From the NCBI GenBank assembly GCA_016927855.1, contig JAFGLV010000041.1, positions 1-59,804 on the forward strand: a stretch of 59,804 bases of DNA. Direction: 5' to 3'. The position numbers and the translations under genes are program-made. The notes beneath the pieces were generated by a model, which was given only the letters and a program-made list of their open reading frames with translations, had not been told where the DNA came from and made no database searches. Positions 9,101-17,226 of this stretch are shown piece after piece. The first letter of the stretch is position 1. Each line of letters starts with the position of its first letter. Source of the stretch: Sedimentisphaerales bacterium (GTDB lineage: Bacteria > Planctomycetota > Phycisphaerae > Sedimentisphaerales > Anaerobacaceae).

Positions 9101-12100
9101 TCAACGGCAAACTGCTGGTCGGCGTCGGTTGGCAAGACATCTGCACGCAGTTCCATCGCGTCAACGCGCGAACGTGCCGGCACTGCCACGAGAGCGACAC
9201 CGAGCTTTCGGCGGGCCTGGCGCAGGGCGAATCGCGCCTCTACAAGTGCAAGAACAACATGTGGGACATGGCGACGCCCATCTTCGTGGGCGGCCAGCAC
9301 GTCGGCAACATCTTCTCGGGTCAGTTCTTCTTCGAGGACGAGAAGGTCGATCGCAAGGCCTTCCGCGCCCAGGCCAAGCGATTTGGCTTCGACGAGGCCG
9401 CGTACCTCGCGGCGCTGGACCGCGTCCCGCGCCTCAGCCGCGCGACGGTCGATAGGGGGATGGGCTTTTTCCGCAGACTGGCCGACACGCTCAGCCAACT
9501 GGGCTACAGCAACGTCAAGCTCGCGCGCCTGCTGGCGGAGCGCGATCGCCTGACCGAGTCGCTGCGCGACAGCGGACAGAGACTGGCCCGCGCTCAGGAG
9601 ATCGCGCATCTGGGCAGTTGGGAACTGGACCTGGTGGCGGACGAGCTGACCTGGTCGGACGAGGTCTACCGCATCTTCGGGCTCGAACCGCAACAGTTCG
9701 GCGCGACGTACGAAGCGTTCCTCGAACACGTCCATCCCGACGACCGCGCAGCGGTCAACGACGCCTACTCAAGCTCGGTCCGCGACGGGAAGGACACCTA
9801 CGAGATCGAGCACCGTGTGGTCCGTCAGGCCACCGGCGAGATTCGCTGGGTCCACGAGAAGTGTCACCACATCCGCGATGAAGCCGGCAAAATCGTCCGC
9901 TCGGTCGGGATGGTCCTCGACCTTACCGAGCGCAAGCGCGCCGAAGAGGAGAACCGACGCAACGAGGTCCGCCTGGAAAGTCTCATGCGCATCTCGCAGC
10001 ATCGCGCCGACTCGATCGCGGAGTTGCTCGATCTGGCACTGGACGAAGCGATTGCTCTGACCGGTAGCCAGATCGGCTACGTGTATAGCTACGATGAGGC
10101 CAAAGGGGAGTTCACTCTCAATACCTGGTCCAAAGGCGTGATGGAGCAGTGTACGATCGCCGAGCCGCAGACCGTCTATCATCTGGACAAGACCGGCATC
10201 TGGGGAGAGGCGGTCCGGCAGGCCAAGCCGATCATCGTCAACGATTTCCAGGCGCCCCACCCGCTGAAGAAAGGCTATCCGGACGGGCACGCGCCGATCT
10301 CGACGTACCTGACCATTCCGGTCTTCAGTGACAGCCGGATCGTCGCAGTCATCGGGGTGGCCAACAAGGAGACGGGGTACGACGATTCGGACGTTCGCCA
10401 ATTGACGTTGCTGATGGACTCGGTCTGGAAGATTGTAGAGCGTCAGGGAGCTGGGGCGGCGCTGCGCGCCAGCGAGCAACGGTACCGCTCGCTGTTCAAC
10501 GGGATGACGGAAGGCTTCGCCTTGCACGAGATGATCTTCGACGAGGACGGCCAGCCGTGTGACTACCGCTTCCTCGAAATCAACCCGGCCTTCGAGCGCC
10601 TGACCGGTCTCAAACGCGAGCGCGTCGCCGGACAGCTCCTCAGTACCATCATGCCCGACGAAACCGCCAGGTGGATCGAGGCCTACGCGCCGGTGGTGAT
10701 CAAAGGCGATTCGGTCCACTTCGAGCAATACTCCGAGGCGTTGGGCAAGCACTTTGAAATCTTCGCCTATTGTCCGGCGCCGGGACAGTTCGCGGTGCTG
10801 TTTCTCGATGTCAGCGAGCGGGTCAAGGCCCAGCGAGCGCTGGAGGAGGCGCACGAGGAACTACAGCAGCAAGCCGAGGAACTGGCGGCGGTCAATGAGG
10901 AGCTTAAGGCCCAGACCGAAGAACTGCAAATCCAGACCGAAGAGATGCAGACCCAGGCTGAGGAACTGGCCACCGCCAACGAGGAGCTGCGCCTCAGCGA
11001 GCAGTCGTTGGTGACACGGGCAGAGGAACTCGAGGCCGCGCGCGCCGACTTGGAGAACGAGAAGCTGCGCCTGGAGGCGGTGATGGAGGCGCTGCCGGTC
11101 GGCATGGCGCTGACTGATACCAAAGGCGGCGCCTTGCGGAACAACCAGGCCTTCGACTTGCTCTGGGGCGGTCCGCGCCCGACGGCGCGCTCGGTGCGCG
11201 ACTACGTCGTGTACAAAGCCTGGTGGGCCGATACCGGCAAACCGGTCGCGCCGCAGCAGTGGGCATCGATCCAGGCGGTCCGCAAAGGCAAGCCGGTCGT
11301 CGGGCAACTGCTGGAGATCGAGCGCTTCGACGGAGGTAGAGCGTTCGTCCTCAACAGCGCCTCTCCGGTGCGCGACGCGAAGGGCAAGGTCGTCGGCGCC
11401 GCGGTCGCGATTCAGGACGTCACCGAGCTGCGCCGGGCCCAGGAGCTGGTCCGCGAGAACGAGGAGCGTCTGCGCCTGGCGCTGGAAGGCGGGCGCATGG
11501 CCTACTGGGAACAGGACTTTGAGGACCAGACCAGTATCTGGAGCGAGGCGCTTTACGAGATGCTGGGATTGGACCCGGCCCATACGGTCGCGTCCAGCCA
11601 GACGCTCTACGAGTACGTGCATCCCGAGGACCGACCGGCCCTGGAACGGCTGACGACCAAGGTCATCGACAGCGGGACCGACTTCCAGGCCGAGTTCCGC
11701 GTGGTCCGGGCCGACGCCCAAGAGTTATGGCTGGCCTCCCGAGGCAAGGTCATCCGCGATCAGGCGGGCCGGGCCGTTCGCATGATGGGTGTGATCTACG
11801 ACGTCTCCCAGCGCAAGGAGATGGAGGCTGAGCTGCGCCGGCTCAACGCCAGCCTCGAGCAGGAAGTGGTCGCACGCACCGAAGAGCTCGCCAACACCGT
11901 TGAGACGCTGCGCGACGAGGTCGTTCTGCGCCGTCAGGCGGAGGACGCGCTGCGCGAGCGTTCGCGCATCCTCGAAGGCTTCTTCCAGCACAGCATTACT
12001 CCCTTGGCTTTCATGGACAAGGACTTCAACTTCGTGCGCGTCAACCAGGCCTACGCGAAGGCCGATGAGAAGAGTCCCAAAGAGCTGGTCGGCAAGAACC

Positions 12101-13458
12101 ACTTCGAGCTCTATCCGAACGCGGAGAACCAGGCGATCTTCGAGCAGGTGGTTCGTACGAAGGAACCTTACCACGCCTTTGCCAAGCCGTTCGTCTACGA
12201 GAAGGCTCCCCAGCGGGGCACATCCTACTGGAACTGGCTGCTGACGCCGCTGCTGGACGAAGCCGGCCAGGTCGAGTTCCTCGTGCTCAACCTCGAAGAC
12301 GTCACCGAGCGGCAACTGGCCTTCCAGGAGCTGGAACGCCGCGCCTCGCTGCTGCAACGCCTGACGCTGGAACTGTCACAGGCGGAGGACCGCGAGCGCC
12401 AGCGCCTGGCGGAGGTGCTCCACGATGACCTCCAGCAACTGCTGGTCGGCGCCAAGCTGCATCTGAACATCCTGGCCGGCAAGGCGCAGGAGGACGACCA
12501 GGTCCACCAGGTGGTCGATCAAGTTCGCACGCTGCTGACCGAATCGATCAACAAGTCGCGCAGCTTGTCCCATGAGTTGAGTCCTCCCGTCATCAGCCAG
12601 GGCAGGCTGGGCGAGGCGCTGACCTGGCTGGCTCAGCAGATGCTCTCGACCTGTGGCTTGACCGTGCAGATGGACGTCGACAGCGAGTGCGACGTCGACT
12701 CCGAAGCGCTGAGGGCCTTCATCTACAAAGCGGCGCAGGAGATGCTGTTCAACGTGGTCAAGCACGCGCGCGTCAAAGAGGCGCGGGTGCAGTTGCGTAG
12801 CCTGGCACGCTACGTGCGTCTGGTCGTTTCGGATGAGGGTCAGGGCTTTAGCGCCGAGCGGCTCGAGCAAGGCGGCGGCGCCGGGTTTGGCCTGTTCAGC
12901 ATTCAGCAGCGCGTCGAGTTGTTGGGTGGTTGGATGAAGTTCAAGAGCACGCCGGGCAAGGGCAGCGTCTTCGTCCTGGCGGTGCCAGCCGGCGAGAAAA
13001 CGGCGACGCTGGGCGAGATGCCTGCGGCGCCCGACTTGCCGGACGCGACGCTTCAGCCGGTCCCGACCGTGCGGGTCGCGCGGCGCGGCGCCGGCCGACA
13101 CGTCCGCGTCCTGCTCGTCGACGACCACAAGGTCATGCGGGAGGGCGTCGCGGCCCTCCTGGACGAGCAGCCTGACATCGAGGTCGTCGGCCAGGCCGGC
13201 AACGGACGCGATGCCGTCACGCTGGCCGAGAAGCTCAGGCCCGACGTGATCGTCATGGACTACGCGATGCCGGTCTTGAACGGCGACGATGCCACCCGCC
13301 AGATCAAGTCGCGCCTCCCGGCCATGCGCATCATCGGCCTGTCGCTGGCTGAGGAAGTGACGGTCTCTGAAAAAATGTTCAAGGCCGGCGCCGAGCTGTT
13401 CCTGTCCAAGACCGACCCGTCGGAGAAGCTCCTGGCCGCGATTCGAGGAAGAGAGTAG
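6148..13458 (+). CDS. Giant hybrid sensor kinase: MEDS, multiple PAS, two GAF, PocR, HisKA_3, HATPase, receiver
   Basis: About 2,436 residues with no membrane segment. Approximate order: MEDS 15-195; PAS 197-320; coiled coil 325-385; PAS 388-480; PAS 485-611; GAF 625-775; PAS 798-928; PocR sensory domain 948-1131 (CRHCHESD and YKCKNNM cysteine pairs); PAS 1141-1266; GAF 1275-1434; PAS 1441-1565; coiled coil 1565-1640; PAS 1641-1765, 1771-1893 and 1938-2061; HisKA_3 with His2092 in EVLHDDLQQ; HATPase 2165-2282; NarL-type receiver 2320-2435 with Asp2371. The kinase core is of the NarX/DegS type that normally phosphorylates NarL-type regulators. An upstream ATG at 6034 is in frame, but its extra 38 residues are shadow sequence of the MEDS gene, so 6148 is preferred. 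Cytoplasmic integrator of several signals; ligands unknown. Confidence 0.9.
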   Translation: MVGIDMHKRRAGLAALDHLTWGTHFGLFYQTKEDLFEALVPYLKEGLESNEYCVWVVSSPLNVASARKALKAGVRNLDAYTAKRQIRIVTAGQWQRDGQSAEASVAAHVNLAYTRGFDGLRLAGQALPEKEGSKRYVCPGAEAVNRDNAIAAFAYPREQFDAASLMDAVKKHHLALVRNAGKWEPIESSEAHVVEDALQRAEQKLHSVFSNMSEGFAYHRIVLNAKGKPCDYVFLEINDAFEQLSGLRAGRVIGKKVTAILPGIEKDPANWVGKYGQVALTGKPMRFEAYSQALKRWFEVSAFCPHKGFFVTMFSDVTARREAFEQLRALNDELSASNEELRVETEARAQLEEELRAANEELKTANDELRARMDELERTEHARRVTALFPDQNPSPVLRVMYDGALAFANAASRRLLRSWRLKVSGAVPDDVRRAVKAALDRQRVGEIEVACGRTTYAFSVAPIPVEGYANLYGYDVTDRKQAEQALRESEQRLRLALDAAYIISFEWDIRRNEVRRFVSTEPALARTAKGKPDTFEQVLDVVHPEDRERFGANVRAALERKDGEYENEFRVTRPDGKIAWLYERGRVERDARGQPVRLIGLSQEITARKQAQEKERKELHETALANRILRVFTEQEGDELFDSVLKIVQEGLSSRHGIFGYIPESGHLVCPSLSKMLDACEVEGKCIHYPPEKWKGLWARALREKCSFYTNEAPPVPEGHPIIHSNLATPILFHGEAIGLLNLANKDGGYTEQDRETLDGIAARIAPVLYAWIQRKLRADERAAAEEALRGALAKAEAGDRMLTALMEYVPEGITIADADLNLQYVSRHGQELLGGAHAGKSAAEVAAQWTVCSPDGETPMAIEDLPLVRAFHRGETVTDVELVQVNARGQKLPLLCNAGPIRDAEDCVVGAIVAWRDITERKRAEEALRESESRVRRKLQSVLDPEGDLGMLELADLIDAPALQKLMDEFYAVAQIPMSIMDVNGKLLVGVGWQDICTQFHRVNARTCRHCHESDTELSAGLAQGESRLYKCKNNMWDMATPIFVGGQHVGNIFSGQFFFEDEKVDRKAFRAQAKRFGFDEAAYLAALDRVPRLSRATVDRGMGFFRRLADTLSQLGYSNVKLARLLAERDRLTESLRDSGQRLARAQEIAHLGSWELDLVADELTWSDEVYRIFGLEPQQFGATYEAFLEHVHPDDRAAVNDAYSSSVRDGKDTYEIEHRVVRQATGEIRWVHEKCHHIRDEAGKIVRSVGMVLDLTERKRAEEENRRNEVRLESLMRISQHRADSIAELLDLALDEAIALTGSQIGYVYSYDEAKGEFTLNTWSKGVMEQCTIAEPQTVYHLDKTGIWGEAVRQAKPIIVNDFQAPHPLKKGYPDGHAPISTYLTIPVFSDSRIVAVIGVANKETGYDDSDVRQLTLLMDSVWKIVERQGAGAALRASEQRYRSLFNGMTEGFALHEMIFDEDGQPCDYRFLEINPAFERLTGLKRERVAGQLLSTIMPDETARWIEAYAPVVIKGDSVHFEQYSEALGKHFEIFAYCPAPGQFAVLFLDVSERVKAQRALEEAHEELQQQAEELAAVNEELKAQTEELQIQTEEMQTQAEELATANEELRLSEQSLVTRAEELEAARADLENEKLRLEAVMEALPVGMALTDTKGGALRNNQAFDLLWGGPRPTARSVRDYVVYKAWWADTGKPVAPQQWASIQAVRKGKPVVGQLLEIERFDGGRAFVLNSASPVRDAKGKVVGAAVAIQDVTELRRAQELVRENEERLRLALEGGRMAYWEQDFEDQTSIWSEALYEMLGLDPAHTVASSQTLYEYVHPEDRPALERLTTKVIDSGTDFQAEFRVVRADAQELWLASRGKVIRDQAGRAVRMMGVIYDVSQRKEMEAELRRLNASLEQEVVARTEELANTVETLRDEVVLRRQAEDALRERSRILEGFFQHSITPLAFMDKDFNFVRVNQAYAKADEKSPKELVGKNHFELYPNAENQAIFEQVVRTKEPYHAFAKPFVYEKAPQRGTSYWNWLLTPLLDEAGQVEFLVLNLEDVTERQLAFQELERRASLLQRLTLELSQAEDRERQRLAEVLHDDLQQLLVGAKLHLNILAGKAQEDDQVHQVVDQVRTLLTESINKSRSLSHELSPPVISQGRLGEALTWLAQQMLSTCGLTVQMDVDSECDVDSEALRAFIYKAAQEMLFNVVKHARVKEARVQLRSLARYVRLVVSDEGQGFSAERLEQGGGAGFGLFSIQQRVELLGGWMKFKSTPGKGSVFVLAVPAGEKTATLGEMPAAPDLPDATLQPVPTVRVARRGAGRHVRVLLVDDHKVMREGVAALLDEQPDIEVVGQAGNGRDAVTLAEKLRPDVIVMDYAMPVLNGDDATRQIKSRLPAMRIIGLSLAEEVTVSEKMFKAGAELFLSKTDPSEKLLAAIRGRE

Positions 13459-13460
13459 AA

Positions 13461-13509
13461 GCGTAAATGCGTAGAAGCGTTGGAGCGTTCCACGCATCTA
13501 CGCTTACGC
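13461..13509. repeat. Imperfect inverted repeat downstream of the kinase gene
   Basis: Arms 13461-13475 (GCGTAAATGCGTAGA) and 13497-13509 (TCTACGCTTACGC) pair with a two-base bulge, starting two bases after the kinase stop. There is no T-run, so it is a terminator only by position. Further TACGC words continue to 13520. Confidence 0.55.
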
Positions 13510-13533
13510 GCACTTACGCATCCACGAATTGAC

Positions 13534-14886
13534 ATGATTCAGCCTGAGAGAATCGAGTCGCTCAATCGCCTGCAAGTGCGTGAAGGCCGGTACGTGCTCT
13601 ACTGGATGCAGGCCGCCCAGCGGGTCGAGTGCAACCACGCGCTGGAGCACGCCATCGAGAGGGCCAACGGACTTAAGGTGCCGCTGGTGGCCGCATTTGG
13701 CCTGACGGCGGAATTTCCCCAGGCCAACGCGAGGCACTATCACTTCATGCTGGAAGGCCTCAGTGAGGTGCAACGCGATCTGACGGACCGCGGGATTCGC
13801 CTGGTGGTGCGCGCCGAGGCGCCGCCTCAGTGCATCGCGAACCTGGCGGCTGACGCCTGCCTGGTCGTCGTCGATGCGGGACATTTGAAGGTGCAGAGGC
13901 AGTGGCGCCACGAGGTTGCTCAGGCGATTCCGTGCCGGCTGGAAGAGGTCGAGACGAACCTGATCGTGCCGGTGGAGGAGGCGTCGGACAGGGAGAACTT
14001 CTCGGCCGGCACGTTCCGGCCACGTATCAGCGCCAAGCTGGACGCCTACCTGGTTGGCCTGCGCAAGCGAAAGCTCCGTCTGCCCTCGCTCGATATGAAA
14101 CTCGATAGCCTGGACCTCGGTGACATCGACAGACTGATCCGCAAGCTGAAGATCGACGGGTCCGTGGGGCCGGTCCTGGGCTTGCGAGGCGGCGCCGGTC
14201 AGGCCAGGCGCCTGCTGATCGCCTTCCTGCGCGAAAAGCTCGGTGACTACGCAGCCAAGCGCAACGATCCGAACCTCGGCTGCACATCTAACCTCAGTCC
14301 CTACCTGCACTTCGGACAGATCTCGCCTCTCGAAATCGCGTTGAAGGTCCGCCAGGCCGGCGGTGCGGGCGCCGACGCGTTTCTCGAAGAGATGATTGTC
14401 CGGCGGGAGCTGAGCTTCAACTTCGTCCACTACAACCGAGAGCACGACGACTACGAGTGCCTGCCGCCCTGGGCCCAGCGCACGTTGAACCTCCATGCGC
14501 GCGACAAGCGGGAATATCGCTACGACCTTGAGGAATTCGAAACTGCGCGGACCCACGACCCGTACTGGAATGCGGCCCAGAAGCAGATGGTACTGACCGG
14601 CAAGATGCACGGATACATGAGAATGTACTGGGGCAAGAAGATACTCGAATGGAGTGCCAGTCCCCGCGAGGGTTTCGGGATCGCGCTGCATTTGAACGAC
14701 AAGTATGAACTGGACGGACGCGACCCGAACGGGTATGCCGGTGTCGCCTGGTGTTTCGGCAAGCACGACCGGGCCTGGGCCGAGCGGTCCGTCTTCGGCA
14801 AGGTGCGCTACATGAACGCGGCCGGACTGCGACGCAAGTTCGACGCCGACGCGTACGTCGCCAAGATCGAGCGCCTGGAGCGGTGA
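13534..14886 (+). CDS. phr: Class II CPD photolyase
   Basis: 450 residues. Flavoprotein that splits UV-induced cyclobutane pyrimidine dimers using blue light. The N-terminal Rossmann part (RYVLYWMQAAQRVECNHAL) and the C-terminal FAD domain (LSPYLHFGQIS, RRELSFNFVHYN, MHGYMRMYWGKKILEW, KYELDGRDPNGYAGVAWCFG) are characteristic of class II enzymes. The length is normal. The start at 13534 gives MIQPERI; the 18 residues of the longer frame are encoded by the inverted repeat upstream. It follows the sensor kinase by 75 bp, on the same strand; a functional link is not shown. Confidence 0.93.
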   Translation: MIQPERIESLNRLQVREGRYVLYWMQAAQRVECNHALEHAIERANGLKVPLVAAFGLTAEFPQANARHYHFMLEGLSEVQRDLTDRGIRLVVRAEAPPQCIANLAADACLVVVDAGHLKVQRQWRHEVAQAIPCRLEEVETNLIVPVEEASDRENFSAGTFRPRISAKLDAYLVGLRKRKLRLPSLDMKLDSLDLGDIDRLIRKLKIDGSVGPVLGLRGGAGQARRLLIAFLREKLGDYAAKRNDPNLGCTSNLSPYLHFGQISPLEIALKVRQAGGAGADAFLEEMIVRRELSFNFVHYNREHDDYECLPPWAQRTLNLHARDKREYRYDLEEFETARTHDPYWNAAQKQMVLTGKMHGYMRMYWGKKILEWSASPREGFGIALHLNDKYELDGRDPNGYAGVAWCFGKHDRAWAERSVFGKVRYMNAAGLRRKFDADAYVAKIERLER

Positions 14887-14899
14887 ATGAGTGTAGATC

Positions 14900-14986
14900 G
14901 GTTGGGGTTGCGAGGCGCGTTTCGGTTGCGTCCAGCGTGGCGCGGCGCCGCTCGACGCAACCGAAACGAGCCTCGCAACCGCAACC
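14900..14986. repeat. 32-bp near-perfect inverted repeat, dispersed family
   Basis: Arms 14900-14931 and 14955-14986 are reverse complements at 30 of 32 positions, separated by a 23-bp GC-rich loop. Transcribed, it would make a very stable hairpin between the photolyase and epimerase genes. One arm with little change recurs alone at 25978-26009. Confidence 0.85.
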
Positions 14987-15016
14987 CATGACCGACGAAG
15001 TCAGAGAGGGCTTTTC

Positions 15017-15949
15017 ATGCGTGTAGTCATCGCTGGGGCGACCGGTTTCATCGGACGGGCCTTGTGCCGCGAATTGCATCGCGACTGCCAGGTCGTGGCG
15101 CTGTCACGCGATCGTCACAAGGCCAACGGTCTGGTGGGCGAGTATGCCAGGGTTGTCGAGTGGAACGCACTGACCGGAGGGACCTGGACGAACGAGATCG
15201 ACGCCGCGGACGCGGTGGTCAACCTGGCCGGCGAGAACATTGCCGCACGCCGCTGGAGCCGGTCACGCAAGGCGGACATTCTACAGAGCCGCAGCCACAG
15301 CATTGCGGCGATCATCGATGCCATCGAGACGATCAAGACCAAGCCGAAGGTGTTCGTTCAGGCTTCCGCGGTAGGATATTATGGGGCACGCGGAGACGAA
15401 ACGCTGGATGAAGATGCCGGCGCCGGCAGCGGGTTCCTGGCAGAGGTGTGTCGCCGGGTCGAGATCGCGGCCGCCCGGGCCGAGCATTTCGGGGTTCGCA
15501 CCGTCATCATCCGCAGCGGCATGGTGTTGGGTCCCGACGGTGGGGCGCTGCCCAAGCTGATGCGTCCTTTTCGCTACTTTGTCGGTGGACACGTCGGCAG
15601 TGGCAGGCAGTGGGTCTCGTGGATCAGCCTGCCGGACGAGTTGCGGGCGATCCGTTTTCTCATCAAGAAATCCAAGTTGCAGGGCGTCTTCAACCTCACC
15701 GCTCCCGACCCGGTGAGGATGAAGATGTTCTGCCGCACTTTGGGCCGGGTCATGGGCCGGCCTGCCTGGACCTTCGTGCCTGCCTTTGCCCTGCGGCTGG
15801 CCCTCGGCCAGATGGCCGACGAGGCCCTCCTGAACGGCCAGAAAGTGGTCCCTAGGCGGCTCACGGAAGCAGGATTCCAATTCGAGCATCCGGATCTGGC
15901 CGGAGCGCTCAAGGTAGTTGTCAGAGGAGACAAACATGAGTCTGCGTGA
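15017..15949 (+). CDS. TIGR01777-family NAD(P)-dependent epimerase (SDR39U1-like)
   Basis: 310 residues, extended short-chain dehydrogenase fold. The nucleotide-binding GATGFIG is at residues 7-13, NLAGENIAARRW is the TIGR01777 hallmark, and the active-site-like ASAVGYYG follows. A C-terminal DUF1731-like segment (RRLTEAGFQFEHPDL) completes the family architecture. GAGAGGG precedes the ATG. The last 14 bases overlap the next gene, so the two are probably co-translated. The physiological substrate of this family is unknown. Confidence 0.9.
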   Translation: MRVVIAGATGFIGRALCRELHRDCQVVALSRDRHKANGLVGEYARVVEWNALTGGTWTNEIDAADAVVNLAGENIAARRWSRSRKADILQSRSHSIAAIIDAIETIKTKPKVFVQASAVGYYGARGDETLDEDAGAGSGFLAEVCRRVEIAAARAEHFGVRTVIIRSGMVLGPDGGALPKLMRPFRYFVGGHVGSGRQWVSWISLPDELRAIRFLIKKSKLQGVFNLTAPDPVRMKMFCRTLGRVMGRPAWTFVPAFALRLALGQMADEALLNGQKVVPRRLTEAGFQFEHPDLAGALKVVVRGDKHESA

Positions 15950-16310
15950 CTATTTCGAGAGTACGGAAGGCACCGGCGTGCTGGGCACGGCGGATGCCGA
16001 TGGCAAGGTGGACCTAGCCCTGTACGGCCGGCCGCACGTGGTAGACGAGCAGACGGTGGCCTTTATCATGGGCGACCGGCTCAGCCATGCCAATCTCAGC
16101 GCCAACCCCCGCGCGGCCTACCTCTTTGTCGAACCTGGGCCGGGATACAAGGGCAAGCGGCTGTATCTGACCAAGACGGCTGAGGAGACCGACCCCGAGA
16201 AGATCGAAGCCACCCGACGCGAGAACCGCAAAGGCCACGACTACGGCGACAAGCTCAAGTTCCTCATCACCTTCCGGATCGAGCAGGTCCGTCCTCTCAC
16301 CGGCGATTGA
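15936..16310 (+). CDS. Pyridoxamine 5'-phosphate oxidase-like flavin-binding protein
   Basis: 124 residues, split-barrel fold of the PPOX-like superfamily: GVLGTADADGKVDLALYGRPHV begins the barrel (18 residues from GVLG), and NPRAAYLFVEPG is the central strand pair. Family members bind FMN, F420 or haem; nothing here specifies PdxH activity, so a general oxidoreductase is the safer call. The start at 15936 is chosen because AGAGGAG lies eight bases upstream. It overlaps the end of the epimerase gene. Confidence 0.75.
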   Translation: MSLRDYFESTEGTGVLGTADADGKVDLALYGRPHVVDEQTVAFIMGDRLSHANLSANPRAAYLFVEPGPGYKGKRLYLTKTAEETDPEKIEATRRENRKGHDYGDKLKFLITFRIEQVRPLTGD

Positions 16311-16430
16311 CCGGATCACCGGAGCGGCGGGGGAATTTCCACTTTTTCGCGCCGTGGATAATTGCGTGACAAGCAAGGGCTTACGGCGTATCATGGCGCC
16401 CGCGTCGGCGCAAAAATCCGGCAGCGTCGC

Positions 16431-16459
16431 TTGACAGATGCCGGCGGGTAGGGTATACT
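16431..16459 (+). promoter_or_regulatory. Sigma70-type promoter of rex
   Basis: TTGACA (16431-16436), 17-bp spacer, TATACT (16454-16459): a perfect -35 and five of six in the -10. Transcription should begin near 16466, eight bases before the Rex operator. Confidence 0.85.
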
Positions 16460-16473
16460 CACGGCTTTGTACT

Positions 16474-16491
16474 TTGTGAATGTGAACACAA
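16474..16491. promoter_or_regulatory. Rex operator
   Basis: TTGTGAATGTGAACACAA keeps both conserved half-sites (TTGTGAA and CACAA) of the Rex consensus TTGTGAAATATTTCACAA. It sits just downstream of the expected transcription start, where bound Rex would block the promoter. Autoregulation is inferred. Confidence 0.85.
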
Positions 16492-16516
16492 GCACTAAGT
16501 GGCCGTACTCAGCCGT

Positions 16517-17170
16517 ATGAGGTACCACCGAATCCCAGACGAAACCGTAAGGCGGCTGCCTATCTACCTGCGCGGGCTGATGTTCTCGGCCGACCAGGGC
16601 AACGAGCATATCTCCAGCCGGTCGCTGGCGGAGTTCGTCGGTGTTCACGCGTGGCTGATTCGCAAGGATTTTTCGTATTTCGGGGATTTTGGTACGCCCG
16701 GCGTGGGGTACAACATCCAGAGGCTGGCGCGCCAGATCAAGAAGATTCTCCGTCTCGATTCGGTTCCGCGTGCGGCGCTGGTGGGGGTCGGGGACCTGGG
16801 CTCGGCGTTGTTGGCGTACCCGGGGTTTGCGACCTACGGACTGGATATCGTTGCGGCGTTCGACACCAGTCCGAAGAAGATCGGCAAAGTGGTCAACGGG
16901 GTCAAGATCGAACCGGTGGTGGACCTCGCTGCGCTCAAACAGCGCGATATTACCCTGGCGATTGTCGCGGTTCCGCGTGCGGCCGCTCAGCCGACCGTTG
17001 ACAGGCTGGTCGAGGTCGGCGTCAAGGGTATTTTGAACTTTGCACCGTGCAAGGTCCAGGCGCCCAAACGGGTCAAGGTAATCACCCTGGATATCGCGAT
17101 GGAACTGGCTCGGTTGCCCTACTACATCCCGACGGGCCAGACGGACAAAGGCAAAGGCGCGCAGCAGTGA
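16517..17170 (+). CDS. rex: Redox-sensing transcriptional repressor Rex
   Basis: 217 residues. Rex binds DNA when NADH is low and releases it when NADH/NAD+ rises, controlling anaerobic metabolism. The N-terminal winged helix (IPDETVRRLPIYLRGL, SSRSLAEFVGV, IRKDFSYFGDFG) and the NAD-binding Rossmann domain (ALVGVGDLGSAL, then AAFDTSPKKIG) are standard. The ATG at 16517 gives the usual Rex N-terminus; a GTG at 16499 would add six residues and neither has a clear Shine-Dalgarno. The hydrogenase operon begins 56 bp downstream on the same strand and is the obvious target. Confidence 0.95.
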   Translation: MRYHRIPDETVRRLPIYLRGLMFSADQGNEHISSRSLAEFVGVHAWLIRKDFSYFGDFGTPGVGYNIQRLARQIKKILRLDSVPRAALVGVGDLGSALLAYPGFATYGLDIVAAFDTSPKKIGKVVNGVKIEPVVDLAALKQRDITLAIVAVPRAAAQPTVDRLVEVGVKGILNFAPCKVQAPKRVKVITLDIAMELARLPYYIPTGQTDKGKGAQQ

Positions 17171-17226
17171 CGCGTGAAGAGTTGGGTTAGGAACTTTTTT
17201 GAGGCTATTGGAGCCGGGATTCTGCG

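Noticed and set aside
7126..9735. 869-residue minus-strand open frame opposite the large kinase
   Set aside because: It is the reverse shadow of a gene with clear PAS, GAF and PocR domains. Its translation is low-complexity, Arg/Ala/Leu-rich and matches no family.
12376..14766. Two long minus-strand frames across the kinase end and the photolyase
   Set aside because: Same reason: GC-rich shadow frames with no recognisable domain against firmly identified plus-strand genes.
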